From an uncultured Desulfobacterales bacterium (GTDB taxonomy: Bacteria; Desulfobacterota; Desulfobulbia; Desulfobulbales; Desulfocapsaceae), in the NCBI GenBank assembly GCA_937915545.1, contig CALGIJ010000004.1:1-64000 (forward strand): a stretch of 64,000 nt of DNA, read 5' to 3'. Below are positions 10,516 to 18,173 of the stretch, one piece after another. Each line of letters starts with the position of its first letter. The first letter of the stretch is position 1. Made by a program: the position numbers and the translations under genes. The notes beneath the pieces were generated by a model. It was not told where the DNA came from. It saw only the letters and a list, made by a program, of their open reading frames with translations, and ran no database searches.

Positions 10516-12326
10516 TTCTTTCCCTCCCCGCGGGTAATGGCGTTGAATTTACACAGCGAGGCGCACTGCCCGCAGTCGTTGCAGAGGATCTCGTCGATCT
10601 TCGAGACGCCCTTCTGGGTGGCGCGATAGCCGCGTCTCTCCGCTTCGCCCTCGGCGAAGGCGGTCCAGCTGATCGCCGGGCAGCCGAGGCGGATGCAGGA
10701 CATGCAGCCGACGCAGTTGTCCTGGTTGGTGAAATAGGACACCGGCCGCCGTTCCTTCATCTCCGGCAGCAGCACGCAGGGCGCGCGCGAGATGACCACC
10801 GACGGCTCGCTCAGCTCCACCGCCGCCTTGAGCACCTTGCGCGTCTCGACCACGTCATGCGGGTTGACGGTAAAGACATGTTTGACGCCGATGGCGCGAC
10901 AGAGCCCCTCGAGGTCGAGGGACGGCGCCGGGTCGCCAAGGATGGTGCCGCCGCTGGCCGGGTTGTGCTGCTGGCCGGTCATGGCGGTGATGCGGTTGTC
11001 GAGGATGATCAGCGTTGCCGCCGAGCCGTTGTAGACGCTGTTGACCAGCCCGGTGATGCCCGAGTGGAGGAAGGTCGAGTCGCCAATCACCGACACCACC
11101 TTGTCGTGGCTGCCTTCGCCGAGGGCCTTGACCATGCCGTGGGCGATAGGCACCGAGGCGCCCATGCAGACGCAGGCGTCCATGGCCGAGAGCGGCGGCA
11201 AAAAGCCGAGCGTATAGCAGCCGATATCGCCGGAGACGAACAGTTTCATGCGCGACAGGTTGTAGAAGATGCCGCGGTGCGGACAGCCGGCGCACATGTT
11301 GGGCGGCCGGTTGGGCAGCTCCACCGGCGCGAACAGCTGCGGCCGCGAGGCAGGGTCGATGGCCTCGCGGACGATGGCGGTGTTGAGCTCGCCCTGGTTG
11401 GGGATCAGCTCCTTGCCACGGCAGGGGATGCCCATGGCCTTGATATGGGTCTCGAGGAAGGGGTCGAGCTCCTCGACGACGATCAGCTCGCCAACCGTGG
11501 CCGCGAAGCTGCGGATCATCTCCTCAGGCAGCGGCCAGCACATGCCGAGCTTGAGCACAGCCGCCTCGGGAAAGGCTTCCTTGACATAGAGATAGGACAC
11601 CCCGGAGGTAACGAAGCCGCGCCTGCGGTCGCCGTCCTCGATGCGGTTATAGGGGTAGGCTTCGGCGAGTTTTTTGCACCTGGCCATGCGCTCCTCGACG
11701 TAGACGCGCCGCTTGCGGGCCATGGCCGGCAGCATGACCAGCTTGCCGGGGACCTTTTCGATGCCGATGGCCACCGGAGCTTCTTCCCTGACCCCCTTGG
11801 TCACCACCCCCTTGACGTGGGAGACCCTGGTGGTGATGCGCAGCATGACCGGGGTGTCGAGCTCCTCGCTGAGTCGAAAGGCCGCACCGACCATCTCCTT
11901 GGCCTCGCTGGGGTCGCTGGGCTCGAGCATCGGCACCTTGGCGGCGAAGGCGTAGTTGCGGTTGTCCTGCTCGTTCTGGGAAGAGTGCATCTCCGGGTCG
12001 TCGGCGGAGACCAGCACCAGGCCGCCGCGCACCCCTGTGTAGGAGGCGGTGAAGAGGGGATCGGCGGCGACGTTGACGCCGACATGCTTCATGGTCGCGA
12101 GAGCTCTCGCCCCGACAAAGGAGGCGCCCAGCGCCGTTTCCAGACCAACCTTCTCGTTGGGGGCCCACTCGCAGTACACCCCCTGATAGGTGCAGAGATT
12201 TTCGAGAATCTCCGTCGAGGGAGTGCCCGGATAGCCCGAGGCCACCTTCACCCCTGCTTCGTAGGCGCCGAGAGCGATGGCCTCGTTGCCTGACAGCCAC
12301 AAGCCTTGCGTCGTATCGTGTGTCAC
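10512..12326 (-). CDS. iorA: Indolepyruvate:ferredoxin oxidoreductase, alpha subunit
   Basis: A 604-residue subunit carrying the thiamine diphosphate and ferredoxin modules. The N-terminal pyrimidine-binding domain shows LSGNEAIALGAYEAG and GYPGTPSTEI. The thiamine pyrophosphate domain has VIGDSTFLHSGITGLVNSVYN and DNRITAMTGQQ. The C-terminus has two 4Fe-4S motifs, CVGCMSCIRLGCP and CNDCGQCASLC. I chose the GTG at 12326 because AGGAG lies 5 nt upstream and the protein then begins just before the conserved LSGNEAIALG; a GTG 14 codons further upstream lacks such a site. It is the first gene of the seven-gene operon. The enzyme is oxygen-sensitive and marks an anaerobic lifestyle. Confidence 0.95.
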   Translation of the reverse strand: MTHDTTQGLWLSGNEAIALGAYEAGVKVASGYPGTPSTEILENLCTYQGVYCEWAPNEKVGLETALGASFVGARALATMKHVGVNVAADPLFTASYTGVRGGLVLVSADDPEMHSSQNEQDNRNYAFAAKVPMLEPSDPSEAKEMVGAAFRLSEELDTPVMLRITTRVSHVKGVVTKGVREEAPVAIGIEKVPGKLVMLPAMARKRRVYVEERMARCKKLAEAYPYNRIEDGDRRRGFVTSGVSYLYVKEAFPEAAVLKLGMCWPLPEEMIRSFAATVGELIVVEELDPFLETHIKAMGIPCRGKELIPNQGELNTAIVREAIDPASRPQLFAPVELPNRPPNMCAGCPHRGIFYNLSRMKLFVSGDIGCYTLGFLPPLSAMDACVCMGASVPIAHGMVKALGEGSHDKVVSVIGDSTFLHSGITGLVNSVYNGSAATLIILDNRITAMTGQQHNPASGGTILGDPAPSLDLEGLCRAIGVKHVFTVNPHDVVETRKVLKAAVELSEPSVVISRAPCVLLPEMKERRPVSYFTNQDNCVGCMSCIRLGCPAISWTAFAEGEAERRGYRATQKGVSKIDEILCNDCGQCASLCKFNAITRGEGKK

Positions 12327-12515
12327 CGTTGCTCCTGCATCATAAACATTACTTTGCCCGTACGGCACGACGACCCCCGCCCCGAATCCTCTTCGGCGAG
12401 AGCAGCGCCACTCCTAATCCTCTTTCTCGCAAACGACAAATGACCTTGCAAATTACTCCGAAACAGGCGGCTTCGGCAAGGGTTTTTGCGAGGGGCGACA
12501 GAGCCGCCGGAGGTG

Positions 12516-12530
12516 CCGGCACAGTGCCGG
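12516..12530. promoter_or_regulatory. 15-bp perfect dyad in the divergent intergenic region
   Basis: CCGGCAC and GTGCCGG arms of 7 bp flank one central A. The dyad lies 32 bp upstream of the -35 box of the CBS-ACT gene and about 190 bp upstream of iorA. An operator for either divergent gene is possible, but no regulator is known. Confidence 0.35.
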
Positions 12531-12562
12531 AAAGGAAAAATCTCTAAAAATGTCGCTTTGTT

Positions 12563-12590
12563 TTGACAATCCGCCCTAGCCTTCTATAAT
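12563..12590 (+). promoter_or_regulatory. Consensus sigma-70 promoter
   Basis: A perfect TTGACA (12563-12568) and a perfect TATAAT (12585-12590) are separated by 16 bp. Transcription would start near 12597, leaving a leader of about 60 nt before the ATG at 12657. Both hexamers being exact in a GC-rich genome suggests strong housekeeping expression of the CBS-ACT gene. Confidence 0.85.
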
Positions 12591-12656
12591 GAGTGTTCCC
12601 CCCTGCCCCTCAACCCGGCCCATTTCTCCGTGACCCATCAAGAAAGGAGGTACCCC

Positions 12657-13328
12657 ATGTATATCGACCGCATCATGCACACCGACCTGATCACCGTCTC
12701 CCCGCGCACCACCCTGGTTCAGGCCCGCGACATCATCGAGAAGAACAAGATCGACCACCTGCTGGTGGTCAACGACAAGCAGAAGCTGGTCGGCATCATC
12801 TCCGACCGCGATCTCAAGCAGAACTGGGCCTCGCCGGCCACCTCGCTGTCGACCCACGAGCTCAACTATCTGCTCACCAAGGTCGAGGTGTCGATGATCA
12901 TGATCAAGACGGTGGTCACCGTGCCGACCAGCACCACTATCGAGCGGGCGGCGCTGATCATGCAGCAGCACCGCATCAGCGCTTTGCCGGTGATGGAAGA
13001 GGACCGCCTGGCGGGCATCATCACCTCCACCGACGTCATGGCTGTGCTGCTGCAGGCCATCGGCATCAGCGACGAGAGTATCCGCCTCTCCATCTTCGTC
13101 AGCGACAGCATCGGCAAACTCGCCGAAGTCGCCAGCACCCTCAAAGATCAGGGGATCAATATCCAGAGCCTCTTCTGCTGGCCCGACAACCGCTATCCGG
13201 GGGTCACCGAGATCGTCCTGCGCGTCGCCAACCAGGACGGCACCAAGGCCCTGACCGCCTTGAGCGACAAGGGCTTCAAGGTCAAGACCCGCTACGAAAA
13301 GGACCTCACCCCCTTCCTGCCGGTGTAG
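12657..13328 (+). CDS. CBS-pair and ACT-domain protein (AcuB-like)
   Basis: A 223-residue cytoplasmic regulator. Two CBS motifs (about residues 5-55 and 75-130) show the typical endings LVGIISDRDLKQ and LAGIITSTDVMAVLL; CBS pairs bind adenylates such as AMP, ATP or S-adenosylmethionine. An ACT domain follows (about 140-215; SIGKLAEVASTLKDQGINIQS). Proteins of this type are annotated AcuB-like in deltaproteobacteria. The start at 12657 was chosen for its AGGAGGT site 5 nt upstream; an ATG nine codons earlier has no such site. It is monocistronic behind a consensus promoter and is divergent from the iorA operon, so joint sensing of energy charge and an amino acid is plausible but inferred. Confidence 0.9.
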   Translation: MYIDRIMHTDLITVSPRTTLVQARDIIEKNKIDHLLVVNDKQKLVGIISDRDLKQNWASPATSLSTHELNYLLTKVEVSMIMIKTVVTVPTSTTIERAALIMQQHRISALPVMEEDRLAGIITSTDVMAVLLQAIGISDESIRLSIFVSDSIGKLAEVASTLKDQGINIQSLFCWPDNRYPGVTEIVLRVANQDGTKALTALSDKGFKVKTRYEKDLTPFLPV

Positions 13329-13425
13329 AGAAGAGACCAGCCGCAAGCCCCGGTTCGCCATGGGCCGCACCGCCTTCACCGAGCGGCCCTGGCAAACGCG
13401 CCGGAGTGGCCAGGCCCTTTCTACC

Positions 13426-14241
13426 CTAGCCCCGCGCGGCGAAGACCAGCTTGCCGCCCAGGTGCCCGGCGATGCCGGCGGCGGCGAGCAGGCCGGCGGC
13501 GACGCCGAGATAGACGAGGCGGTAGGGCGACTCGGGTGCCAGCACTGCCGGATCGATGAGCCGCCAGAACACCAGGATGTTGGTAGCCGCCAGCACCACC
13601 AGACTGCAGAAGATCTTGACCATGAAGACGAAGGTCTTCGCCCCGCGGTAGCGTTTGCGCCACTCGACGAAGCCGGTGGCCAGCACCAGCGGCAGCATGA
13701 CCAGGACGAAGATGAGGTTGTAGTAGGCGGCGGTCTCCAGGGCGGGTATGCCGAAGTAGACGCCGATGGCGAGAAAGACCAGCACCGCCGGCAGGATGCC
13801 GTTGGGGAAGTGAACGGTGATAGGGTGGAGGTGCAGGGAGAGCACCAGCCCGGCAAGTCGCTGGAGAAACGTCTTGTCGCCGGCAGCGCTGGCTGCGGTC
13901 GGGGTCGCCCCCGCTTCGGGCGAAGGCTGCCGCGCCAGGGCCGCCGGCGGCACGGCAGCAGGAGCCGGGACGGGCGCGGCAGCAGTCTCAATCTTGTTGC
14001 CGTCGGCATCGATCTCGACGAACTGGCTCTTTGGCGCGGCGCAGACCGGGCAGGACTCCGGCGGCGCGTCGCCAGTGTGCACATAGCCGCAGACCAGGCA
14101 GCGCCAGCGCCGCGCCGCGCCCGAGGTGGCATCCCTGGCCTCGATCTTCTTGAACATGTCCTTTTCGGCCTGGCACACCGGGCAGTTCTCCGGCGGTTCC
14201 CCTTCCTTGTGTATATACCCGCAGACTTCGCATTCCCACAT
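13426..14241 (-). CDS. Tandem rubredoxin-like and DUF2231 membrane protein
   Basis: A 271-residue protein. Two rubredoxin-like iron-binding modules come first: CEVCGYIHKEGEPPENCPVC (about residues 4-23) and CLVCGYVHTGDAPPESCPVC (about 47-66), both of the short rubrerythrin type. An Ala/Pro-rich linker leads to a DUF2231-like membrane domain with about four helices, beginning HPITVHFPNGILPAVLVFL near residue 145. This suggests a membrane electron-transfer protein with soluble one-electron carriers. The ATG at 14241 has GAGG 8 nt upstream; the upstream extension of 37 residues is Arg-rich and rejected. It lies downstream of the FAD oxidoreductase and rhodanese-ferritin genes in the same orientation, 168 nt away, and probably serves the same redox chain. 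Confidence 0.85.
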   Translation of the reverse strand: MWECEVCGYIHKEGEPPENCPVCQAEKDMFKKIEARDATSGAARRWRCLVCGYVHTGDAPPESCPVCAAPKSQFVEIDADGNKIETAAAPVPAPAAVPPAALARQPSPEAGATPTAASAAGDKTFLQRLAGLVLSLHLHPITVHFPNGILPAVLVFLAIGVYFGIPALETAAYYNLIFVLVMLPLVLATGFVEWRKRYRGAKTFVFMVKIFCSLVVLAATNILVFWRLIDPAVLAPESPYRLVYLGVAAGLLAAAGIAGHLGGKLVFAARG

Positions 14242-14326
14242 AAACCGTACCTCGAAGGTAGAGAGTTTACCCGCGGCGCTTCTCCCGAGTCCTCGCCTCA
14301 TGCGGTGGAAACGGACGCCGGCGGAA

Positions 14327-14346
14327 CGCCGCCCGTGCGGGCGGCG
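14327..14346 (-). terminator. GC-rich hairpin between redox genes
   Basis: CGCCGCCCG and CGGGCGGCG arms meet over a two-base centre (8 bp stem if the loop is 4 nt). It lies 64 nt past the FAD oxidoreductase stop on the minus strand. No T-run follows; it could attenuate or separate the two transcripts. Confidence 0.35.
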
Positions 14347-14409
14347 CCCCACTCTACTTACGGGAAAAACGACGGAAGATCAAGAGCGGAAAATATCCGC
14401 CGCTGCCCT

Positions 14410-15516
14410 TCATTCCTGAAATGTCTTGATAAAGCGGCGGTCGATCCAGTCCTTGATGGCAAAGGCCAGCTTGCCGGAAAAGGCCAGCGACCATTTGGCC
14501 AGAACCCCTTGGCCGTCGCCAAGGTTATAGATCAGCAGGTAGCTGCCTCCGGGGGCGAAGGTCTGCAGCGGCCGCCCCTCGAGGCAGGCGATGAGGTTGT
14601 GCAGCAGCACCGGGTTCTGGCGTACCGCATAGACGCCGACCTTGTCGAGAGGTTGCGGAGCGAAGTGGATGCAGTCGCCACCGCCAAAGATATTCTCGTA
14701 GCCCTCGGCGCGCAGGTGACGATCGACTTTGAGACCACCGTCCGGCCCCACCGGCAGCCCGGAGCGAGCGAAGATCGGCGAAGGCTTGACACCGACGGCG
14801 GCGAAGATGAGGTCGGCGGCGACTTCGCGGCCGTCTTCCAGTTCGACGCGGCCCTCGCCCAAGCGCCGCACCCGCCCGCCATCATGGATGACGATGCCCT
14901 TGCCCTCCAGCACCTGCCGCACCAGCCGGCCGACGCGCCCTGGCTTGCCAGTCATGAAGCCGCGCCCGGAGAACATCTCGATTCGCGGCGGCCGCACCCC
15001 TTCCCTGCGGCACAGCTGATGGACGTTGCCGGCGATCTCCACCGCCGAAGGCCCGCTGCCCACCACCGCCACGGTTATCGTCTTCTCCCGGGCGAGGGTG
15101 AGGATGCGCTCCCTGGCCACCAGCAGTTCCTCGATGGGCTTGGAGGTGAACACCCCGCTCAGCCCCTCGCCGAAGACCTCGCGGGGCACGTAGGAGCCGG
15201 CGTTGCAGGAGAGCACGTCATAGGGCAGCTCGCCACCGTCCTTCAGCACCACCACCTGCCGAGCGGTGTCGATGCGCTCCGCCTTGCCGAGCACAAAGCT
15301 CCCGCCCTTGCTCTCCACCACGCGCTGCGTGGCGAAGCGGATGTCGTCCGGGGTGTAGGTGCCGCCGAGCATGCCCGGCCCCATGCCGCTATAGTAATGG
15401 TAGGCCGACGGCTGCACCACGGTGACTTCGGTGCCCTTGTCGACGATGTCACGCAGCTGGGCGAGCACCATCATGTGGGCATGGCCGCCGCCGATGAGAA
15501 CGAGTCGTTTTTTCAT
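14410..15516 (-). CDS. SelD-associated type FAD/NAD(P) oxidoreductase
   Basis: A 368-residue pyridine nucleotide-disulfide oxidoreductase-like flavoprotein. The N-terminal FAD loop reads LVLIGGGHAHMMVLAQL, then SAYHYYSGMGPGMLGGTYT, which resembles the family found fused to or beside selenide-water dikinase (TIGR03169 type) as well as NDH-2/sulfide:quinone reductases. A second Rossmann motif, VAVVGSGPSAVEIAGN, starts near residue 150, and NIFGGGDCIHF is the usual C-terminal FAD contact. The start MKKRLVLIGGG at 15516 overlaps the previous stop by four bases (ATGA), so the gene is translationally coupled to the rhodanese-ferritin selenoprotein candidate. A hydrophobic/basic C-terminus (KLAFAIKDWIDRRFIKTF) may attach it to the membrane. 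Substrate unknown; a selenium or sulfur redox role is inferred. Confidence 0.85.
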   Translation of the reverse strand: MKKRLVLIGGGHAHMMVLAQLRDIVDKGTEVTVVQPSAYHYYSGMGPGMLGGTYTPDDIRFATQRVVESKGGSFVLGKAERIDTARQVVVLKDGGELPYDVLSCNAGSYVPREVFGEGLSGVFTSKPIEELLVARERILTLAREKTITVAVVGSGPSAVEIAGNVHQLCRREGVRPPRIEMFSGRGFMTGKPGRVGRLVRQVLEGKGIVIHDGGRVRRLGEGRVELEDGREVAADLIFAAVGVKPSPIFARSGLPVGPDGGLKVDRHLRAEGYENIFGGGDCIHFAPQPLDKVGVYAVRQNPVLLHNLIACLEGRPLQTFAPGGSYLLIYNLGDGQGVLAKWSLAFSGKLAFAIKDWIDRRFIKTFQE

Positions 15517-16355
15517 ATCAGCTCCGCATGGCTGTCGATATAGGCGCTGAGGTGGGCGATATGGCCCCGCTCCTCTTCGGCGATGCGCTGCAGCACCTGG
15601 CGGCACTGGGCGTCCCTGCTCTTTTCCGCCGCCCGCAGGTAGAGGTCGAGCGCCTGGGCCTCGATGGCCATGGCCAGGGAGAGCACTTCGATTTCCTTAT
15701 TCAGGTCGGGCTGATAGCGGTCAAGATACTCCGCCGTCGACATGCCGCCCTCCATGGCCGGGGCGACGACACGGGTCGCGAAGTCCTCGAGGCTCGGCTG
15801 CTCACCGCTCAACTCCCCGTAGAGTTGCAGCAGCTGACGCTGATGCAGCACCTCGATCTCCGCCAGCCGGGCGAAGATGTCCTTGGTCCCCTGCCTGGCC
15901 ACCTTGCCCTGCATGGAGAGGTAGAAGTCGCGCAGCCCCATCTCCAGGGCGAAGCCGACAACCACCGCGTCGATACCGGTGGCCACCTCGGCGAAGAGGT
16001 GCATGCCGACCTCCTGCGGCCCCACCGCCACCTGCCTGGTCCAGGCCTTAATCCCTCCAGAGAGGTTATACACTTTAGAAAAACCCTTGCCGGCGAGCAT
16101 CTGCGCAGCGACACGGCTGCGCCCTCCGATGGCTCAGTAGACGATGACTGGCTGCTCCGGCTGCAGCTCGTCGAGGCGGCCGTCGAGCTCACCGATGGGA
16201 ATGAGTCGGGCGCCGGGCATATGTCCGGCGGCATACTCCTGGGGCTGACGGACATCGAGGAGCACCGCCGGCGAGGGGCTGTCGGCGGCCATGAGCCTGT
16301 TTGCCTCCTCCCAGGTGATGGAGGAGACGGGGGTGAAGAACTGCATCCATTTCAT
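15513..16355 (-). CDS. Rhodanese-ferritin fusion, probable selenoprotein (UGA-encoded Sec74)
   Basis: Read through one in-frame TGA (16136-16134), this is a 280-residue protein. Residues 1-105 form a rhodanese domain: LLDVRQPQEYAAGHMPGARLIP, then VIVY-U-AIGGRSR, then VYNLSGGIKAW. The TGA falls exactly where rhodaneses carry their catalytic cysteine (VYCxxGxRS). Residues 110-275 are a ferritin/rubrerythrin-like four-helix domain with E..Y and two ExxH motifs (EIEVLH, EEERGH), suggesting a di-iron site. The ATG at 16355 has AGGAGG upstream. A SECIS-like hairpin lies just after the TGA. Both halves are in the same frame and both are well conserved, arguing against a pseudogene. It heads an operon with the FAD oxidoreductase. 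A persulfide, selenide or peroxide redox role is likely, but selenocysteine insertion is inferred, and selA/B/C/D lie outside the window. Confidence 0.85.
16103..16122 (-). promoter_or_regulatory. SECIS-like hairpin after in-frame UGA
   Basis: On the mRNA, a perfect 7-bp stem (GCGCAGC with GCUGCGC) with a 6-nt loop CGUGUC begins 12 nt after the UGA. The loop starts 19 nt after the UGA and has G as its second base. Bacterial SECIS elements are stem-loops at about this distance with a G early in the apical loop. The stem is coding sequence, as expected. Confidence 0.75.
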
Positions 16356-16739
16356 GACGAAACCTCCTCTTGCCAGAATGACATACCGCGTGCCGCCATC
16401 CCGAACACCTCGGCCGGCGACATCGCCCTGCCTTTACAGGGTACCGGCGTGCAGGTCCTTTGTCCAGCCCGGGAGTCCTTTTTTTGCTGATATTGCGGGG
16501 TTGCGCCACCACGCTGTCGTAGAAACGGCTGGCGCCTCGCCACCGGCGGCGGCTGCGCCGGAAAAGGGCTTGTCGTTGCCGACTGTCTAAGGTAGTGTGC
16601 CGCAGGTCTTTCGGACACGCGCAGGACCGCTGAAAAACAAGCATGTTAGGAGAAAACCGGCCCACTCCCGGGCCATCATGACTGGTCGCACCGCTCCGTG
16701 CGCCCGGGGAATGCGACGGCCGCACCAGAGGAAGAATCG
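16356..16739. other. Divergent intergenic region, no gene seen
   Basis: About 380 bases separate the divergent rhodanese-ferritin and M20 peptidase genes. It must hold both promoters. I found ribosome sites at each end but no convincing -35/-10 pair, hairpin or short gene. Confidence 0.5.
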
Positions 16740-18173
16740 ATGAGCCAGATGGACGACATCAGCAGCTATCTCGACGCCAATTTCGACACCTTCGTCAACC
16801 ACCTGCGCCAATGGCTGGAGATACCCAGCGTCAGCACCCTGCCCGAGCACCGTGCCGATGTCGCCGCCGCAGCGGCCTGGGCGGCGGGGCGCCTGCGCGA
16901 TATCGGCTTTCCCGAGGCGGAGGTGGTGGCGACCGCAGGCCATCCCCTGGTGGTGGCCTCATGGATGGTCGACGAGGCTCTGCCGACACTGCTCTTCTAC
17001 GGTCATTACGATGTGCAGCCGGTGGACCCCGTCGAGCTGTGGCTGTCGCCGCCTTTCGCCGGAACGGTCCGCGATGGCAATATCTACGGCCGGGGTGCCA
17101 GCGACGACAAGGGGCAGGTGGTCCTCGTCATGGCGGCCCTTGAGGCCTGGGCGAACGTGGCCGGCCGGCCGCCGATCAATGTCAAGATGCTCCTCGAAGG
17201 CGAGGAAGAGGCGGGCGGCGAGTCGCTGGCCAGGTATGTACCCGAGAACGTCGAGCGGCTGCGCTCCGACGCGGTGCTGATCTGCGACACCCACATGGTC
17301 AATGACCGTCAGCCGTCGCTGATCACCAGCCTGCGCGGCATCCTCTGCGCCGAGCTGGCCGTCTTCGGGGCCAAGAGCGACCTGCACTCGGGCAGCTACG
17401 GCGGCATCGCCCCCAACCCGCTGCATGCCCTGTGCCTGCTCCTCAGTCGCCTCAAGGGCGAGGACGGCCGCATCAACATCGCCCCGCTGGCCACGCATAT
17501 CCCGACGCCGAGCGAGACCGAACGACAAATCTGGCAGGACGACCGCCTGGGCATCGCCCGCGGTCTCCTCACCGGGATGGGCGTCGCCGAGGCCGTCGGC
17601 GAGAACGGCTACCCCCTGCTGGAACGGGTCGGCATCCGCCCGACCCTCGAAGTGCATGGCATCGTCGGCGGCTTCACCGGCGCCGGCAGTAAGACGGTCA
17701 TCCCCGCCGAGGCGGTAGCCAAGATCAGCATGCGGCTGCCGGCGGGCCTCGACCCGCAGCAGGTCTTCAGCTGGCTTGAGGAGGCGGCCCAGGTCCTCAT
17801 GCCCAAAGGTTGTCGCCTCGAGGTGCGTTGTCTCCATGGCGGCCGGGGTATGAGCACCAACCCCGACCACCCCGCCGTGCACCTCGCCGCCGAGGCGGTG
17901 GAAGCGGTCTTCGGCAGGCCGCCGGTCTTCCTCCGCGAGGGTGGCTCGATCCCCATCGCCGCCCTGTTCGATCAGTTGCTGGAGGCGCCGGTGGTCCTGC
18001 TCGGCTTTGGCCTGCCGGACGACGAGGTCCACGCCCCCAACGAAAAATTCAGCCTACGGCAATTCCGCCAGGGCATGAAGACCGTCGCATACTACCTCGG
18101 CCGCCTGCGCCGCGACGAGGCATCCCTGGCCAGCCCCGCCGCGCCGCCAGAGCCTCCCTCGCCCATCCGCTAG
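16740..18173 (+). CDS. M20-family dipeptidase (CNDP-like metallopeptidase)
   Basis: A 477-residue cytoplasmic zinc aminopeptidase-like enzyme. Metal-site motifs are visible in order: FYGHYDVQPVDP (His and the following Asp), YGRGASDDKGQ (bridging Asp), LEGEEEAGGES (Glu-Glu, catalytic base and ligand), and near the end GFGLPDDEVHAPNEKF (final His). The dimerisation domain contains DLHSGSYGGIAPNPLHAL. Length and motif order fit the M20 clan dipeptidases such as carnosinase/DapE relatives. The ATG at 16740 follows AGAGGAA; an in-frame ATG 14 codons upstream lacks a site. The stop codon overlaps that of the convergent lipoprotein gene within a CTAG. Likely role: hydrolysis of small peptides. Confidence 0.93.
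   Translation: MSQMDDISSYLDANFDTFVNHLRQWLEIPSVSTLPEHRADVAAAAAWAAGRLRDIGFPEAEVVATAGHPLVVASWMVDEALPTLLFYGHYDVQPVDPVELWLSPPFAGTVRDGNIYGRGASDDKGQVVLVMAALEAWANVAGRPPINVKMLLEGEEEAGGESLARYVPENVERLRSDAVLICDTHMVNDRQPSLITSLRGILCAELAVFGAKSDLHSGSYGGIAPNPLHALCLLLSRLKGEDGRINIAPLATHIPTPSETERQIWQDDRLGIARGLLTGMGVAEAVGENGYPLLERVGIRPTLEVHGIVGGFTGAGSKTVIPAEAVAKISMRLPAGLDPQQVFSWLEEAAQVLMPKGCRLEVRCLHGGRGMSTNPDHPAVHLAAEAVEAVFGRPPVFLREGGSIPIAALFDQLLEAPVVLLGFGLPDDEVHAPNEKFSLRQFRQGMKTVAYYLGRLRRDEASLASPAAPPEPPSPIR

Noticed and set aside
13360..15543. A 727-codon plus-strand open frame
   Set aside because: It is antisense to the rubredoxin-DUF2231 and FAD oxidoreductase genes, which have clear motifs. Its translation is His/Gly/Arg-rich without any family signature.
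15513..16355. Two separate genes: a 73-residue rhodanese fragment and a ferritin-like protein starting at 16100
   Set aside because: The second frame would begin in the middle of the rhodanese domain, without a ribosome site, and both halves are in the same frame around a single TGA at the catalytic Cys codon.
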